Below the pieces are notes generated by a model, which saw only the letters and a list, made by a program, of their open reading frames with translations, was not told where the DNA came from and did no database searches. This document shows positions 36,147-44,362 of a stretch of 64,000 nt of DNA, piece by piece; the stretch's first letter is position 1; every line of letters begins with the position of its first letter. Source of the stretch: JBFXDI01 sp050181295 (GTDB lineage Bacteria; Pseudomonadota; Alphaproteobacteria; Rhizobiales; Aestuariivirgaceae). The DNA lies in the NCBI GenBank assembly GCA_050181295.1, contig JBFXDI010000001.1:15563-79562 (forward strand). Direction: 5' to 3'. The position numbers and the translations under genes are program-made.

Positions 36147-36994
36147 GGATGGCCCGCCTCCTTGCTGGAGGAAATGCGCGACCGGCGGCGCTGGATCAGC
36201 GCCATGGAGGTCAGCGCCAGCGCGATGACCGCGAAGGAGAAGGCCGTGGTGACGGTGCCGAGCGCGAAGAGCGCAGGCGACGTGACCGAGGTCGTCATGG
36301 CATAGATCTCGAGCGGCAGCGTGTTGTGGGCGCCGACGGTAAGGACCGAACGGGCGAACTCGTCATAGGAGAGCGTGAAGCCGAAGAGCGCTACCGCGAT
36401 GAGGCCTGGCGCGAGGATCGGCAGGAAGACCTGGGTGAGCGTCTGCCAGCCCGTGGCGCCGAGGTCGCGCGCCGCCTCCTCATAGGCGCGGTTGAAGCGG
36501 TTGAAGACCGCGAACATGATGAGGAGGCCGAAGGGCAGCGTCCAGGTGAGATGCGCGCCGAGCCCGCTCAGCCACCAGCGCGGCGTGAGCCCGGCCACCT
36601 GGAAGGCGAGCGCGATGCCGAGCCCCACGAACAGGCCTGGCATCACGAGGCTCGCGATGGCGACGTAGAAGAGAAGCGTCGAGCCCCGGAAGCGGCGGCG
36701 GAAGGCGAGCCCTGCCGACACGGAGATGACGAGTGTCAGCGCCATGGCCGTAAGCGCCAGCACGATCGAGCGCCAGAAGGAGCCGGAGAAGTCACCGGTC
36801 CGCTGCTGGCCGAAGAGCGCGTCGAACCAGACGAGCGAGACGCCGCGCATGGGGAAGGTCAGCCCTCCCGTCGGACCCTGGAAGGAGAGGATGTAGATGG
36901 CCATCATCGGCCCATAGAGGAAGAGCACGAACAGCACGAAGAAGGCCGTCAGGAACCAGAAGGAGAGCGGGCGCTTCCCGTCGGGTCGGCGCAT
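36143..36994 (-). CDS. PotC-like ABC transporter permease (second importer)
   Basis: 283 residues, six membrane segments. The coupling loop reads EEAARDLGATGWQTL near the middle. The C-terminus is polar (QRRRSRISSSKEAGHP). It overlaps the downstream ATPase gene by four bases. A dispersed palindromic repeat separates it from the upstream permease gene, so message stability or stoichiometry at this point may differ from the rest of the operon. Confidence 0.88.
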   Translation of the reverse strand: MRRPDGKRPLSFWFLTAFFVLFVLFLYGPMMAIYILSFQGPTGGLTFPMRGVSLVWFDALFGQQRTGDFSGSFWRSIVLALTAMALTLVISVSAGLAFRRRFRGSTLLFYVAIASLVMPGLFVGLGIALAFQVAGLTPRWWLSGLGAHLTWTLPFGLLIMFAVFNRFNRAYEEAARDLGATGWQTLTQVFLPILAPGLIAVALFGFTLSYDEFARSVLTVGAHNTLPLEIYAMTTSVTSPALFALGTVTTAFSFAVIALALTSMALIQRRRSRISSSKEAGHP

Positions 36995-37015
36995 CGCCTA
37001 CTCCTCCCTCTCGTC

Positions 37016-37097
37016 ATTGCCGGGCTTGACCCGGCAATCGAGCCCCAGGGATCGTCCGCCGCAGACGGCTCTGGATGCCCGGCTCAAGGCCGGGCAT
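37016..37097. repeat. Double-palindrome dispersed repeat, copy 2, inside a transporter operon
   Basis: ATTGCCGGG/CCCGGCAAT (37016-37038) and ATGCCCGGC/GCCGGGCAT (37075-37097), separated by 36 bases. These are the same two hairpins as at 26.6 kb, in the opposite order. It lies between the two permease genes of a PotABCD-type operon. Confidence 0.75.
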
Positions 37098-37122
37098 GAC
37101 GACAGCACGGAAGAGCCTTCCT

Positions 37123-37974
37123 TCACGCTGCAAGTTCCTTGCGCACGTCCACGAGCCGGAAGATGCCCGCCACCATGAGCGTGGTGATGACGAGCAGGAC
37201 GACGGCGCCGGCCGCCGCGCTCGGATACTGGAGCAGGCCGATCTCGTTCATCATGGCCGAGACGACCGATCCCGACTGTCCGCCGCTCATGATCCGCACC
37301 ACGAAGAAGTCGCCCATGACCAGCGCGATGACGAAGATGGAGCCGAGCGCGATGCCGGTCTTCGACAGTGGCAGCACCACCTCTGAGACCACCTGCCAGG
37401 GCCTGGCGCCGCCGTCGACCGCCGCCTCGATCAGCGCCGGGTCGATGCGCGCCATCGAGTTGAAGATCGGCACGATCATGAACAGCGTGAAGAGATGCAC
37501 ATAGGCGAGGATGACGGCGAAGTCGGAGAAGAGCAGGAAGTCGAGCGGCCCCTCCGTCACGCCTGCCGCCATCAGCGACTGGTTGAAGAGGCCGTTTCTG
37601 CCGAGGAACGGGATCCAGGAGATCATGCGGATCACGTTCGAGGTCCAGAACGGCACGGTGCAGAGGAGGAAGAGGCCGATCTGCCAGATGAGCGAGCGGA
37701 CGTGGAAGACGAGATAGTAGGAGACGGTGAAGCCGATGAGGAGCGTGATCGCCCAGGTCACGGCCGCGTAGGTCAGGGTTTTCAGATAGAGATTGTGGGT
37801 GACCGAGGACGAGAGCAGCCAGGCGTAGTTGTCGAGCGTGAAGTCCGGAATGAGCGAGAAGGAATCATAGCTCCAGAAGCTCACGATGACGATCATTGCC
37901 ACCGGCACGACGAGAAAGGCCAGGAGCACCAGCGCCAGCGGCGCCGCCTGCAGCCAGGGCGTCAGGCGAGACAT
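37123..37974 (-). CDS. PotB-like ABC transporter permease (second importer)
   Basis: 283 residues, six membrane segments, N-terminal SRLTPWLQAAPLALVLLAFL. The coupling loop is IEAAVDGGARPWQVVSEVV; the usual EAA Ala/Arg pattern is relaxed to AAVDGGA, still within family variation. It is second in the operon after the binding protein, across a 190-base gap that holds a GC-rich repeat. Confidence 0.87.
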   Translation of the reverse strand: MSRLTPWLQAAPLALVLLAFLVVPVAMIVIVSFWSYDSFSLIPDFTLDNYAWLLSSSVTHNLYLKTLTYAAVTWAITLLIGFTVSYYLVFHVRSLIWQIGLFLLCTVPFWTSNVIRMISWIPFLGRNGLFNQSLMAAGVTEGPLDFLLFSDFAVILAYVHLFTLFMIVPIFNSMARIDPALIEAAVDGGARPWQVVSEVVLPLSKTGIALGSIFVIALVMGDFFVVRIMSGGQSGSVVSAMMNEIGLLQYPSAAAGAVVLLVITTLMVAGIFRLVDVRKELAA

Positions 37975-38004
37975 GGGGCGCGGAGAACGAAAGCAATGAA
38001 ACTG

Positions 38005-38112
38005 CTCCCCTCCCCTTGAGGGGGAGGGGCCGGGGGTGGGGTGATCTCGGCCCGATAGGTGCCTCTGAACAGCTTCACCCCCACCCTACCCTTCCCCATC
38101 GAGAGGGAGGAA
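38005..38112. repeat. GC-rich dispersed palindromic repeat between binding-protein and permease genes
   Basis: CCCCTCCCC-TTGA-GGGGGAGGGG (38007-38029) is followed by GGGGGTGGGGTGA near 38032-38044. This matches TCACCCCCACCC near 38075-38086 in inverse orientation, with a final short CCCC...GGG pairing near 38092-38108. It forms a compound fold in the 190-base gap between the binding protein and the first permease. Confidence 0.65.
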
Positions 38113-38164
38113 GCACGAGCGTCAAGTGCAGCAAGCCATGCCGGACAAGGGATTTCCGTCACGC

Positions 38165-39454
38165 TCAGGCCGAGATGAACTCGTTCCACTTGCGCACCAT
38201 GTAGACGTCCTCGTCCATCACCGCGTTCCAGCAGGCGATGTTGCCCATGCGCTGCTCGTAGGATCCGCCGTCGCGCACGGCGCCTGCCTTCTCCATCACG
38301 GTGCCGTAGGGATCCTTGATCTCGCCCGCGGCGGGCTTGCCGTCGTACCAGTAGTCCCAGTCGGTGGGCGTCATGGCGGCCTTGGTCGTCTCGAGCACCG
38401 GCGTGTAGTAGCCCTGGCGCGCGATGAACTGGCCCTGCCAGCCGGAGAGATACCAGTTGAGGTATTCGTAGGCCGCGTCGCGCTTGACGCCTTCAAGATG
38501 CGCCATGAGGCCGAGGCCCGCCGCCCAGGCGCGGTAGCCCTCGTCCAGCGGCTGGTAGAGGCAGTCGATGCCCCGCGTGCGCACCGCCGTCACGGCGGGC
38601 GACCACATGGACTGGATCACCACCTCGCCCGAGGCCATGAGGTTCACCGACTGGTCGAAGGAGTTCCAGAAGGAGCGGAAATGGCCGCCCTTCTTGAGCG
38701 CGATGAGCGCCTCGATCGTCTTGTCGATCTCCTCCTTCGTCATGTTGCCCTTGTCGGCGTACTTGATGTCGCCGCGCGATTCGAGCGCCATTGCGGCGTC
38801 CATGATGCCGATAGAAGGAATGTCCACCAGCGCCGTCTTGCCCTTGAACTCGGGATTGAAGAGCTCCTTCCACTGCTTGATCTCGCGGCCAATGAGGTCG
38901 GGCCGGATGCCCAGCGTGTCGGCGTTGTAGATCTGCGGGATGAGGGTCGCGTGGTCGGACGGTCCTTCCGAGAAGGACTTGCCGTCGGCGCCTGCCGCAT
39001 ACTGGACGACGTAAGGGTTGGTCCCCTGGCGCGAGACCTCGCGCCCGTCCGGATACTTGCCCTCCCGGAAGACGGGCACGACCTTGCCCCAGTTGGTGAT
39101 CTTGGAAAGCTCGATCCCCTGCATGACGCCGCGCGGGAAGATCTTGCGCACCGCCCAGTATTCGAGGTCGGCGATGTCGACGGTGGTCGGCTGCGTCACC
39201 ACGCGGTTGACCAGGGCATCGCCGTTGGCGTTCTGCATCTCGACCTTGAAGCCGAGATCCTCGCTGGCCTGGCGGGCGATGTCGATGATGGCGGAATAGG
39301 ACGAGCCGACATGGTTGAGCGTCACGTCCTTGATGGTCTGCGCCCAGACGGTGGGAAAGCCCGTCACGGCGGTCGCGCCGAGTGCGACGCCCGCCTGCAG
39401 CACGGCGCGCCTGTCGAGCCGCCTGCCCTTCGCCTTGCCTGCGTCCTTGGTCAT
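38165..39454 (-). CDS. PotD-like periplasmic binding protein (second importer)
   Basis: 429 residues from the ATG at 39454, which has GGGAGGT upstream; a longer frame to 39550 lacks such a site. The N-terminus (RRLDRRAVLQAGVALGATAV) is a Tat-like signal. The mature protein has the spermidine/putrescine-type two-lobe pattern, with DIADLEYWAVRKIFPRG and YADKGNMTKEEIDKTI. It is the first gene of its operon. Polyamine, opine or another organic-amine substrate is possible; the sequence does not decide. Confidence 0.87.
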   Translation of the reverse strand: MTKDAGKAKGRRLDRRAVLQAGVALGATAVTGFPTVWAQTIKDVTLNHVGSSYSAIIDIARQASEDLGFKVEMQNANGDALVNRVVTQPTTVDIADLEYWAVRKIFPRGVMQGIELSKITNWGKVVPVFREGKYPDGREVSRQGTNPYVVQYAAGADGKSFSEGPSDHATLIPQIYNADTLGIRPDLIGREIKQWKELFNPEFKGKTALVDIPSIGIMDAAMALESRGDIKYADKGNMTKEEIDKTIEALIALKKGGHFRSFWNSFDQSVNLMASGEVVIQSMWSPAVTAVRTRGIDCLYQPLDEGYRAWAAGLGLMAHLEGVKRDAAYEYLNWYLSGWQGQFIARQGYYTPVLETTKAAMTPTDWDYWYDGKPAAGEIKDPYGTVMEKAGAVRDGGSYEQRMGNIACWNAVMDEDVYMVRKWNEFISA

Positions 39455-39640
39455 CTGAACCTCCCTGTTGCGCGAAGACCATGCAGGCCGTCCGCGCTTC
39501 TTGGCGGAGAAACAGAACCCATCCCAGGACCGCCCCTGCCGCTTGGCCAATTAATGCGCCGAATCCCCTGCCGGTCAATCGGCCGACCGGACAGTGCACC
39601 CTCGACAGCGGCGCTGGACCTTTGCCACATTCGAAATCCC

Positions 39641-40174
39641 ATGGAACTCCTGACCCCACGCCTGCGCATGCGCCGCTGGCGCGAGCAAGACCGCGATCCG
39701 CTCTTCCGCATCAACGATGAGCCGGGCGTGAAGCGGTATCTGCCGCCGCAATCGCGCGCCGATACGGACGAGATGCTCGACTGGTTCGAGGATCACTTCG
39801 CCGAGCACGGCTTCGGGTTCTGGGCGCTCGAGGAGCGGGAGGGAGGAACGCTGATCGGCATGTGCGGCCTCCTGCATGTCCCGTTCGATGCGTTCTTCAC
39901 GCCCGCGGTCGAGATCGGCTGGCGGCTTTCGGTGCCTTGGCAGAAGCGCGGGCTGGCGCGCGAGGCGGCGGAAGCCGCGCTGCGGTTCGGCTTCGGGCCG
40001 GCGGGCCTGCAACGCATCGTGGCCTTCACCACGCCGCTCAACATGCCGTCATGGACCCTCATGCGCCGCCTCGGCATGCGCGAGATCGGGAGGTTCGACT
40101 ATCCGGAGCTGCCGGAGGGGCACCCCTTACGTCCAAGCGTCGTCTACGAGATCGAAGCGCCTGGCCACTCCTGA
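39641..40174 (+). CDS. GNAT-family N-acetyltransferase (RimJ/RimL-like)
   Basis: 177 residues. It begins ELLTPRLRMRRWREQDRDPL, typical of the RimJ/RimL subgroup. The acetyl-CoA motif A region is VPWQKRGLAREAAEAALRFGF, and the C-terminal fold element reads MRRLGMREIGRFDYP. Members acetylate ribosomal-protein N-termini or small molecules; the target is unknown. It is convergent with the MFS gene, whose stop lies 8 bases away. No ribosome site stands out before the ATG. Confidence 0.82.
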   Translation: MELLTPRLRMRRWREQDRDPLFRINDEPGVKRYLPPQSRADTDEMLDWFEDHFAEHGFGFWALEEREGGTLIGMCGLLHVPFDAFFTPAVEIGWRLSVPWQKRGLAREAAEAALRFGFGPAGLQRIVAFTTPLNMPSWTLMRRLGMREIGRFDYPELPEGHPLRPSVVYEIEAPGHS

Positions 40175-40182
40175 CGCCTGGC

Positions 40183-41622
40183 TCAGTCGAGGCGCGCGAG
40201 CGGGCTTGCGACATCCTCGAGCGGGCGACGTTCCGCCGGCACGCCCCATCGCCAGGCGACGGCCGCCGCGAGCAGCATGAGCACGGCGCCGAGGAGATAG
40301 CCTCCGAACACGCTGAAGCGGGAGCCGGTGTCGATGAGCGCCCCGAACAGCACCGGCCCGACGACGCCGCCGACGCCCGTGCCGACCGCGTAGAAGAAGG
40401 CGATGGCGAGCGCCCGGATCTCGAGCGGGAAGGTCTCGCTCACCGTCAGGTAGGCCGAGCTTGCCGCGGCCGAGGCGAAGAAGAAGATCACCATCCATGC
40501 GACCGTTTGGCCGGCCGCCGACAGAAACCCTTCCGCGAAGAGCCAGCCCGAGAAGGCAAGAAGGAGACCCGACATCGCATAGGTGAAGGCGATCATGGGC
40601 CTGCGGCCTAGCGTGTCGAAAAGGCGGCCGAGCAGCACCGGCCCCAGGAAATTGCCGGCCGCGAAGGGCAGGAGATACCATCCGACCTGGTCGGAGACGA
40701 TGCCGTAGAAATCGGTCAGCACCAGCGCGTAGGTGAAGAAGATGGCGTTATAGAAGAAGGCCTGCGACGCCATGAGCGCAAGCCCGACGAGGGTGCGTGG
40801 CCGGTGCGCGGAAAGGAGCGTCGAGACCACCTCGGCAATCGGCGTGTGGGTGCGGGATCTGAGCCGGATGCGGGGAAGGCCTTGCGGGCGCGAAAGGCCG
40901 AAGCCCGCCTCGATATCGGCGACGATCCGCTCCGCCTCCTCCGGCCGGCCATGCGTCGTCAGCCAGCGCGGGCTTTCCGGGATCCAGAGCCGCAGGAAGA
41001 AGATCACGACGGCCAGCGCCGCGCCGATGAAGAAGGCAAGCCTCCAGCCGAGCTCGGGATCGATGATCTTGGGATCGAGCAGGACGAGCGAGCCGGCCGC
41101 ACCGGCTGCAGCGCCGATCCAGAAGCTGCCGTTGATGACAAGATCCGTCCAGCCCCTGACCCGCGCCGGCACCAGTTCCTGGATGGTCGAATTGATTGCG
41201 GTGTACTCGCCTCCGATTCCGGCGCCGGTCAGGAAGCGGAAGAGCACGAAGCTCCAGATGTCCCAGGAGAAGGCCGTCGCGGCGGTAGCGGTCATGTAGA
41301 CGGCGAGCGTGATGAAGAAGAGCTTCTTGCGGCCGAGCCTGTCGGTCAGCCAGCCGAAGAACAGGGCGCCCAGCACCGCGCCGAGGAGATAGGCGCTGGC
41401 CGCCAGGCCGACCTCGGCATTGCTGAGCCGCAGCACCGGGCTTTCCTTGAGCGCGCCGGAGAGGGCGCCCGCGAGCGTCACCTCCAGCCCGTCCAGGATC
41501 CAGGTCACCCCGAGCGCCAGCACCACGCGGTTGTGGAAGCCGCCCCAGGGAAGCCGGTCGAGGCGGGCCGGGATATCGGTTTCGACGACGGCTGCCGCGC
41601 CGCCTTCCTTGCCCATGCGCAT
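40183..41622 (-). CDS. MFS transporter (sugar-porter/metabolite:H+ symporter type)
   Basis: 479 residues with 12 membrane segments. Both MFS motif A copies are present: GWLTDRLGRKK after helix 2 and GRLFDTLGRRP after helix 8. PESPRWL after helix 6 is a sugar-porter/organic-ion-porter landmark. The start could be 41622 or the ATG two codons later. Likely substrates are aromatic acids, sugars or organic acids; no catabolic gene is adjacent to narrow this. Confidence 0.87.
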   Translation of the reverse strand: MRMGKEGGAAAVVETDIPARLDRLPWGGFHNRVVLALGVTWILDGLEVTLAGALSGALKESPVLRLSNAEVGLAASAYLLGAVLGALFFGWLTDRLGRKKLFFITLAVYMTATAATAFSWDIWSFVLFRFLTGAGIGGEYTAINSTIQELVPARVRGWTDLVINGSFWIGAAAGAAGSLVLLDPKIIDPELGWRLAFFIGAALAVVIFFLRLWIPESPRWLTTHGRPEEAERIVADIEAGFGLSRPQGLPRIRLRSRTHTPIAEVVSTLLSAHRPRTLVGLALMASQAFFYNAIFFTYALVLTDFYGIVSDQVGWYLLPFAAGNFLGPVLLGRLFDTLGRRPMIAFTYAMSGLLLAFSGWLFAEGFLSAAGQTVAWMVIFFFASAAASSAYLTVSETFPLEIRALAIAFFYAVGTGVGGVVGPVLFGALIDTGSRFSVFGGYLLGAVLMLLAAAVAWRWGVPAERRPLEDVASPLARLD

Positions 41623-41812
41623 CGCCGGCCATTAGAGGTCGGCAAGGTGGCGGAGAAATGGTGGGGAATCCGGGCTTAACCGCCTTTCAACAGCCGCTTT
41701 GACGCCCCATGCGCGGCGGCGTAGCCTGAAGGCAAGGGAATCGGCTGCGGGCCGCGGTCCCGAATGCGGCGGATGTCATGTTCAACCTTGCACAATTGGG
41801 GAGTGCTGCGAC

Positions 41813-41986
41813 ATGTTGAGGATTGCGCTTGCTCTGGCGCTTGCTGCGTCTGCTGCGATCGCGGGACTGGGGATCACCGCCGCGCCGGTCAACGCCTGCT
41901 CGGCGAACCAGATCCAGGTGACCTCGGGTCACGGCTACGGCGTCACCAGCGGCCACGGCTATCCCGTCTGCGCCAATATCCGCTGA
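41813..41986 (+). CDS. Small secreted repeat-containing protein
   Basis: 57 residues. A signal peptide covers about 1-28 (LRIALALALAASAAIAGLG, cleavage near VNA). The predicted mature part is about 29 residues and holds two copies of TSGHGY (VTSGHGYGVTSGHGYPV) bracketed by two Cys, suggesting a disulfide-closed loop with two His. GGGGAG lies 9 bases before the ATG. No family is recognised. Metal binding through the two His is possible but unsupported. Confidence 0.6.
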   Translation: MLRIALALALAASAAIAGLGITAAPVNACSANQIQVTSGHGYGVTSGHGYPVCANIR

Positions 41987-42043
41987 TCTCGCCTTGCGGT
42001 CACGGCTCGGCGGCAGCCGGGCCGTGAGTCACCCTTCGGATGC

Positions 42044-42862
42044 TTAGGCGGCGCGGGCTTCCGTGCGCCCGACGGCGCGTAGCCGTGCCTCCGGCCCCCA
42101 GACCATATCCGGCTGCCGGTCATAGCTGAAAAGCGCGATGAGACGGGGCCTTCTGCCTGAGACCGGGCTCACCCGGTGCAGCGCGCGGCGGCCGCAGAAG
42201 ATCATGAGCGTGCCGGGGGTCACGGACTTCTGGCGCACGAGGCCGGGCTTTCCGTCCATGGCCGCGGCGACGGCGTCGTAGTTCTCGTTGCCCTCCTCGC
42301 GGATATAGGGCGCGAACTCGAAGGCGCCGCCTTGCTCGGGCGCCTGCAGCAGCAGCGAGACGACGAAGTCGTTGCCGTCGAAATGCCAGCCGTGCTCGTC
42401 GCCTTCCCCCAGCACCGTCACATTGCAGGACATGAGCGGGTCGGCCACGCGATGCAGCGCCGGCTCGCCCAGGATATCGGCGACGAGCCGCGTGAGCTCG
42501 TCCCTGCCGTAGAGCGACAGGATGAGGCCGCTTGCCGGCAGGATATCGGTCGGCACGATGTGCTGGCGGTTCCAGAAGAAGCGCCGCGTCGGGTGGCTAT
42601 CCGGCAGATCCGTGCCTCCAGCCCTTGTATAGGCCGTGTATTGCCGGTCGCGCCGGTAGGCTTGCGGCACCGTCCGCATCGCTTCCTCCGACATGGCATC
42701 GGCGACCCCCGGAGCCAGGAACCCAGGAAGCACCACGCAAGACTCCGCCTCTAGCTGCCGTCTCCCCTCCTCGACCAGTTCCGTGCGGGAGGCCGGATCG
42801 TGGATCGGATAGCGATCGAGATCGAGAAGGCGGGCGAGATCGGATGCAGGCGTCGAGGGCAT
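42044..42862 (-). CDS. Fe(II)/2-oxoglutarate oxygenase, BesD/HalD-like, with hydroxylase-type HxD
   Basis: 272 residues from the ATG at 42862 with GGAG upstream. The iron triad is His160-x-Asp162 (HGWHFDGND) and His229 (ALHRVSP); the 2OG-binding Arg is in SGRRPRLIALF. The layout (HxD near 160, distal His 69 residues later, SCNVTVLGEGDEHGWHFD) resembles the BesD/HalD group of free-amino-acid halogenases and hydroxylases. Halogenases have Gly or Ala in place of the Asp; here Asp is present, so hydroxylation is expected. The substrate is unknown. It stands alone, without a pathway neighbour. Confidence 0.78.
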   Translation of the reverse strand: MPSTPASDLARLLDLDRYPIHDPASRTELVEEGRRQLEAESCVVLPGFLAPGVADAMSEEAMRTVPQAYRRDRQYTAYTRAGGTDLPDSHPTRRFFWNRQHIVPTDILPASGLILSLYGRDELTRLVADILGEPALHRVADPLMSCNVTVLGEGDEHGWHFDGNDFVVSLLLQAPEQGGAFEFAPYIREEGNENYDAVAAAMDGKPGLVRQKSVTPGTLMIFCGRRALHRVSPVSGRRPRLIALFSYDRQPDMVWGPEARLRAVGRTEARAA

Positions 42863-43148
42863 GGGGGGCTCCGGCTGTTGGAAATGCCAATCAAAGCCTA
42901 CACCAGGCCGCCGCCTGCCGGAACGGCCGGCGTAGCCCGAGAGGACTGGTTCTTGCACGGCGCGAGGAAGGGCCGCAGACGCCTCGGGAAGGCAGGGAAC
43001 CGTTAACCATGACTTGGTCAAATGGCCGGCAGCCCGGCACGTCCGGCGGCAATCCCCGCGTCCTTTTGTCAACGCGGCCAGTTTGCCTTATATCGTATAG
43101 GCTTGCTTGGGCGGCTATCGTACCGGCCTTGGGCCGGCTGGGGGTTGA

Positions 43149-43895
43149 ATGAGGTTTTGCGGCGTCGCGGCCGCTTTCCTGCTGGCCGCCATGATCGGTG
43201 TTATGCCTGCGGCATCGGAGGATTTCCGCCTCCTGGTGCTCGACGGCCGCCTCACCAAATGGGGGGAGCCCGTCCTCGGCTCGGGCGCCGTCGTGAGCTA
43301 CGCCTTCGCGACCCACCGCACCGAGACGAGCGGCGCCAGGAACTGCCGCACGCTCGATCCCTTCGCTGAGCTGACGGGCGCCGGGGGGCTGGGCGAGGAT
43401 CAGCTCGAGACCGAGGCGCGGGAGGCTTTCAAGATCTGGGAATCGGTCGCGCAGATCCGCTTCGTGCCGGCCGGGCGTGAAAAGGACGCCGACATCCTGA
43501 TTGGCGTCCAGGCCAATCCTGTGGGACTAGCCTTTGCCAATGTCGCCCTCGAAAGCGACGGGCGTCCGGGCGAGAAGGCCGACCGCAAGACGCTTCTGAG
43601 CTCGAAAGGCGATCTCGGCGCCTCGTTGAAGGCAGGGCGACCGCGCGTCGGCACCATTCGCCAGTCGCTCGTCTGCCTCAATCCCGAGCGCAAGTGGAAG
43701 GTGGGCTTCGACGGCAATCTCGAGGTCTACGATCTGCGCTACACCTTCACGCACGAGATCGGCCACGCCATCGGGCTGGATCATCCGGGAGCCTCCGGCG
43801 CCCTCATGGGATTCCGCTACACTGAAATCTCGCGCGGTCTGCAGCCGAGCGACATCGAGGCGGTGCAGAGGCTTTACGGCAAGCGGGCGAACTGA
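43149..43895 (+). CDS. Matrixin-like secreted zinc metalloprotease
   Basis: 248 residues with a signal peptide (about 1-23). The zinc site HEIGHAIGLDH (residues 202-212) gives three His and the catalytic Glu. The Met-turn is at Met220 (SGALMGFRYTE). The segment AFKIWESVAQIRFVPAGREKDADILI is the usual matrixin N-terminal catalytic-domain strand. No prodomain cysteine switch is obvious. It is monocistronic, with a terminator just downstream. Confidence 0.87.
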   Translation: MRFCGVAAAFLLAAMIGVMPAASEDFRLLVLDGRLTKWGEPVLGSGAVVSYAFATHRTETSGARNCRTLDPFAELTGAGGLGEDQLETEAREAFKIWESVAQIRFVPAGREKDADILIGVQANPVGLAFANVALESDGRPGEKADRKTLLSSKGDLGASLKAGRPRVGTIRQSLVCLNPERKWKVGFDGNLEVYDLRYTFTHEIGHAIGLDHPGASGALMGFRYTEISRGLQPSDIEAVQRLYGKRAN

Positions 43896-43910
43896 CGGGC
43901 GTTATCGAAA

Positions 43911-43946
43911 AACAAGAACCCCGGCCTTTCGGCCGGGGTTCTGTTT
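43911..43946. terminator. Bidirectional terminator between protease and cold-shock genes
   Basis: AGAACCCCGGCC-TTTC-GGCCGGGGTTCT forms a 12-bp stem. On the minus strand it is followed by TGTTTTTCG, which is better for the csp transcript; on the plus strand by GTTTGG. Confidence 0.8.
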
Positions 43947-43959
43947 GGCGCGAAGCGGT

Positions 43960-44163
43960 TCAGGCCGCCTTCAGATTGACGGCGGCGGGTTTGCCGCGGT
44001 CCATCTGGATATCGTAGCTGATCTGCTGGCCCTCGGAGAGGCTCCTAAGACCCGCCCGCTCGACCGCGGTCACGTGGACGAAGACGTCCTTGGAACCGTC
44101 GGACGGCTGGATGAAGCCGTAGCCCTTCTGCGCGTTGAACCACTTCACCGTACCTGTAGCCAT
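43960..44163 (-). CDS. CspA-family cold-shock protein
   Basis: 67-residue single-stranded nucleic-acid binding OB-fold protein. RNP1 KGYGFIQ and RNP2 VFVHVT are intact. The ATG at 44163 (MATGTVKWFNAQKGYGF) is the family start; an extended frame to 44217 is rejected. A promoter about 165 bases upstream implies a long leader, as in other cold-shock genes. GAGGAAAGA precedes the start at a slightly long spacing. Confidence 0.93.
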   Translation of the reverse strand: MATGTVKWFNAQKGYGFIQPSDGSKDVFVHVTAVERAGLRSLSEGQQISYDIQMDRGKPAAVNLKAA

Positions 44164-44326
44164 AGTCGTTAGTCTTTCCTCATAGGCGCACGCCCATGCG
44201 TGCAGATGCTCGCACACGGCGCGCCGCGCACGAACGGTTGTCTCACAATGCGCTTTGGAACTTGTCTCGTCGCCAGGCCCGGAGGGGCAGAGCGGCCCAG
44301 GCAGGCCAACGCGATTGCTGCCTCAA

Positions 44327-44355
44327 ACTAAACCGGACGTTCCGCGAACGGTCAA
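44327..44355 (-). promoter_or_regulatory. Sigma-70-type promoter for the cold-shock gene
   Basis: Read on the minus strand: TTGACC (44350-44355), 17-base spacer, TTTAGT (44327-44332). It starts right after the aminotransferase stop and implies a 5' leader of roughly 155-160 bases. The leader contains a small GCACGC/GCGTGC hairpin near the gene. Confidence 0.6.
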
Positions 44356-44362
44356 GCGAATT

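Noticed and set aside
42044..42862. Amino-acid halogenase for the BesD/HalD-like protein
   Set aside because: Asp is present in HxD; halogenases of this group need Gly or Ala there.
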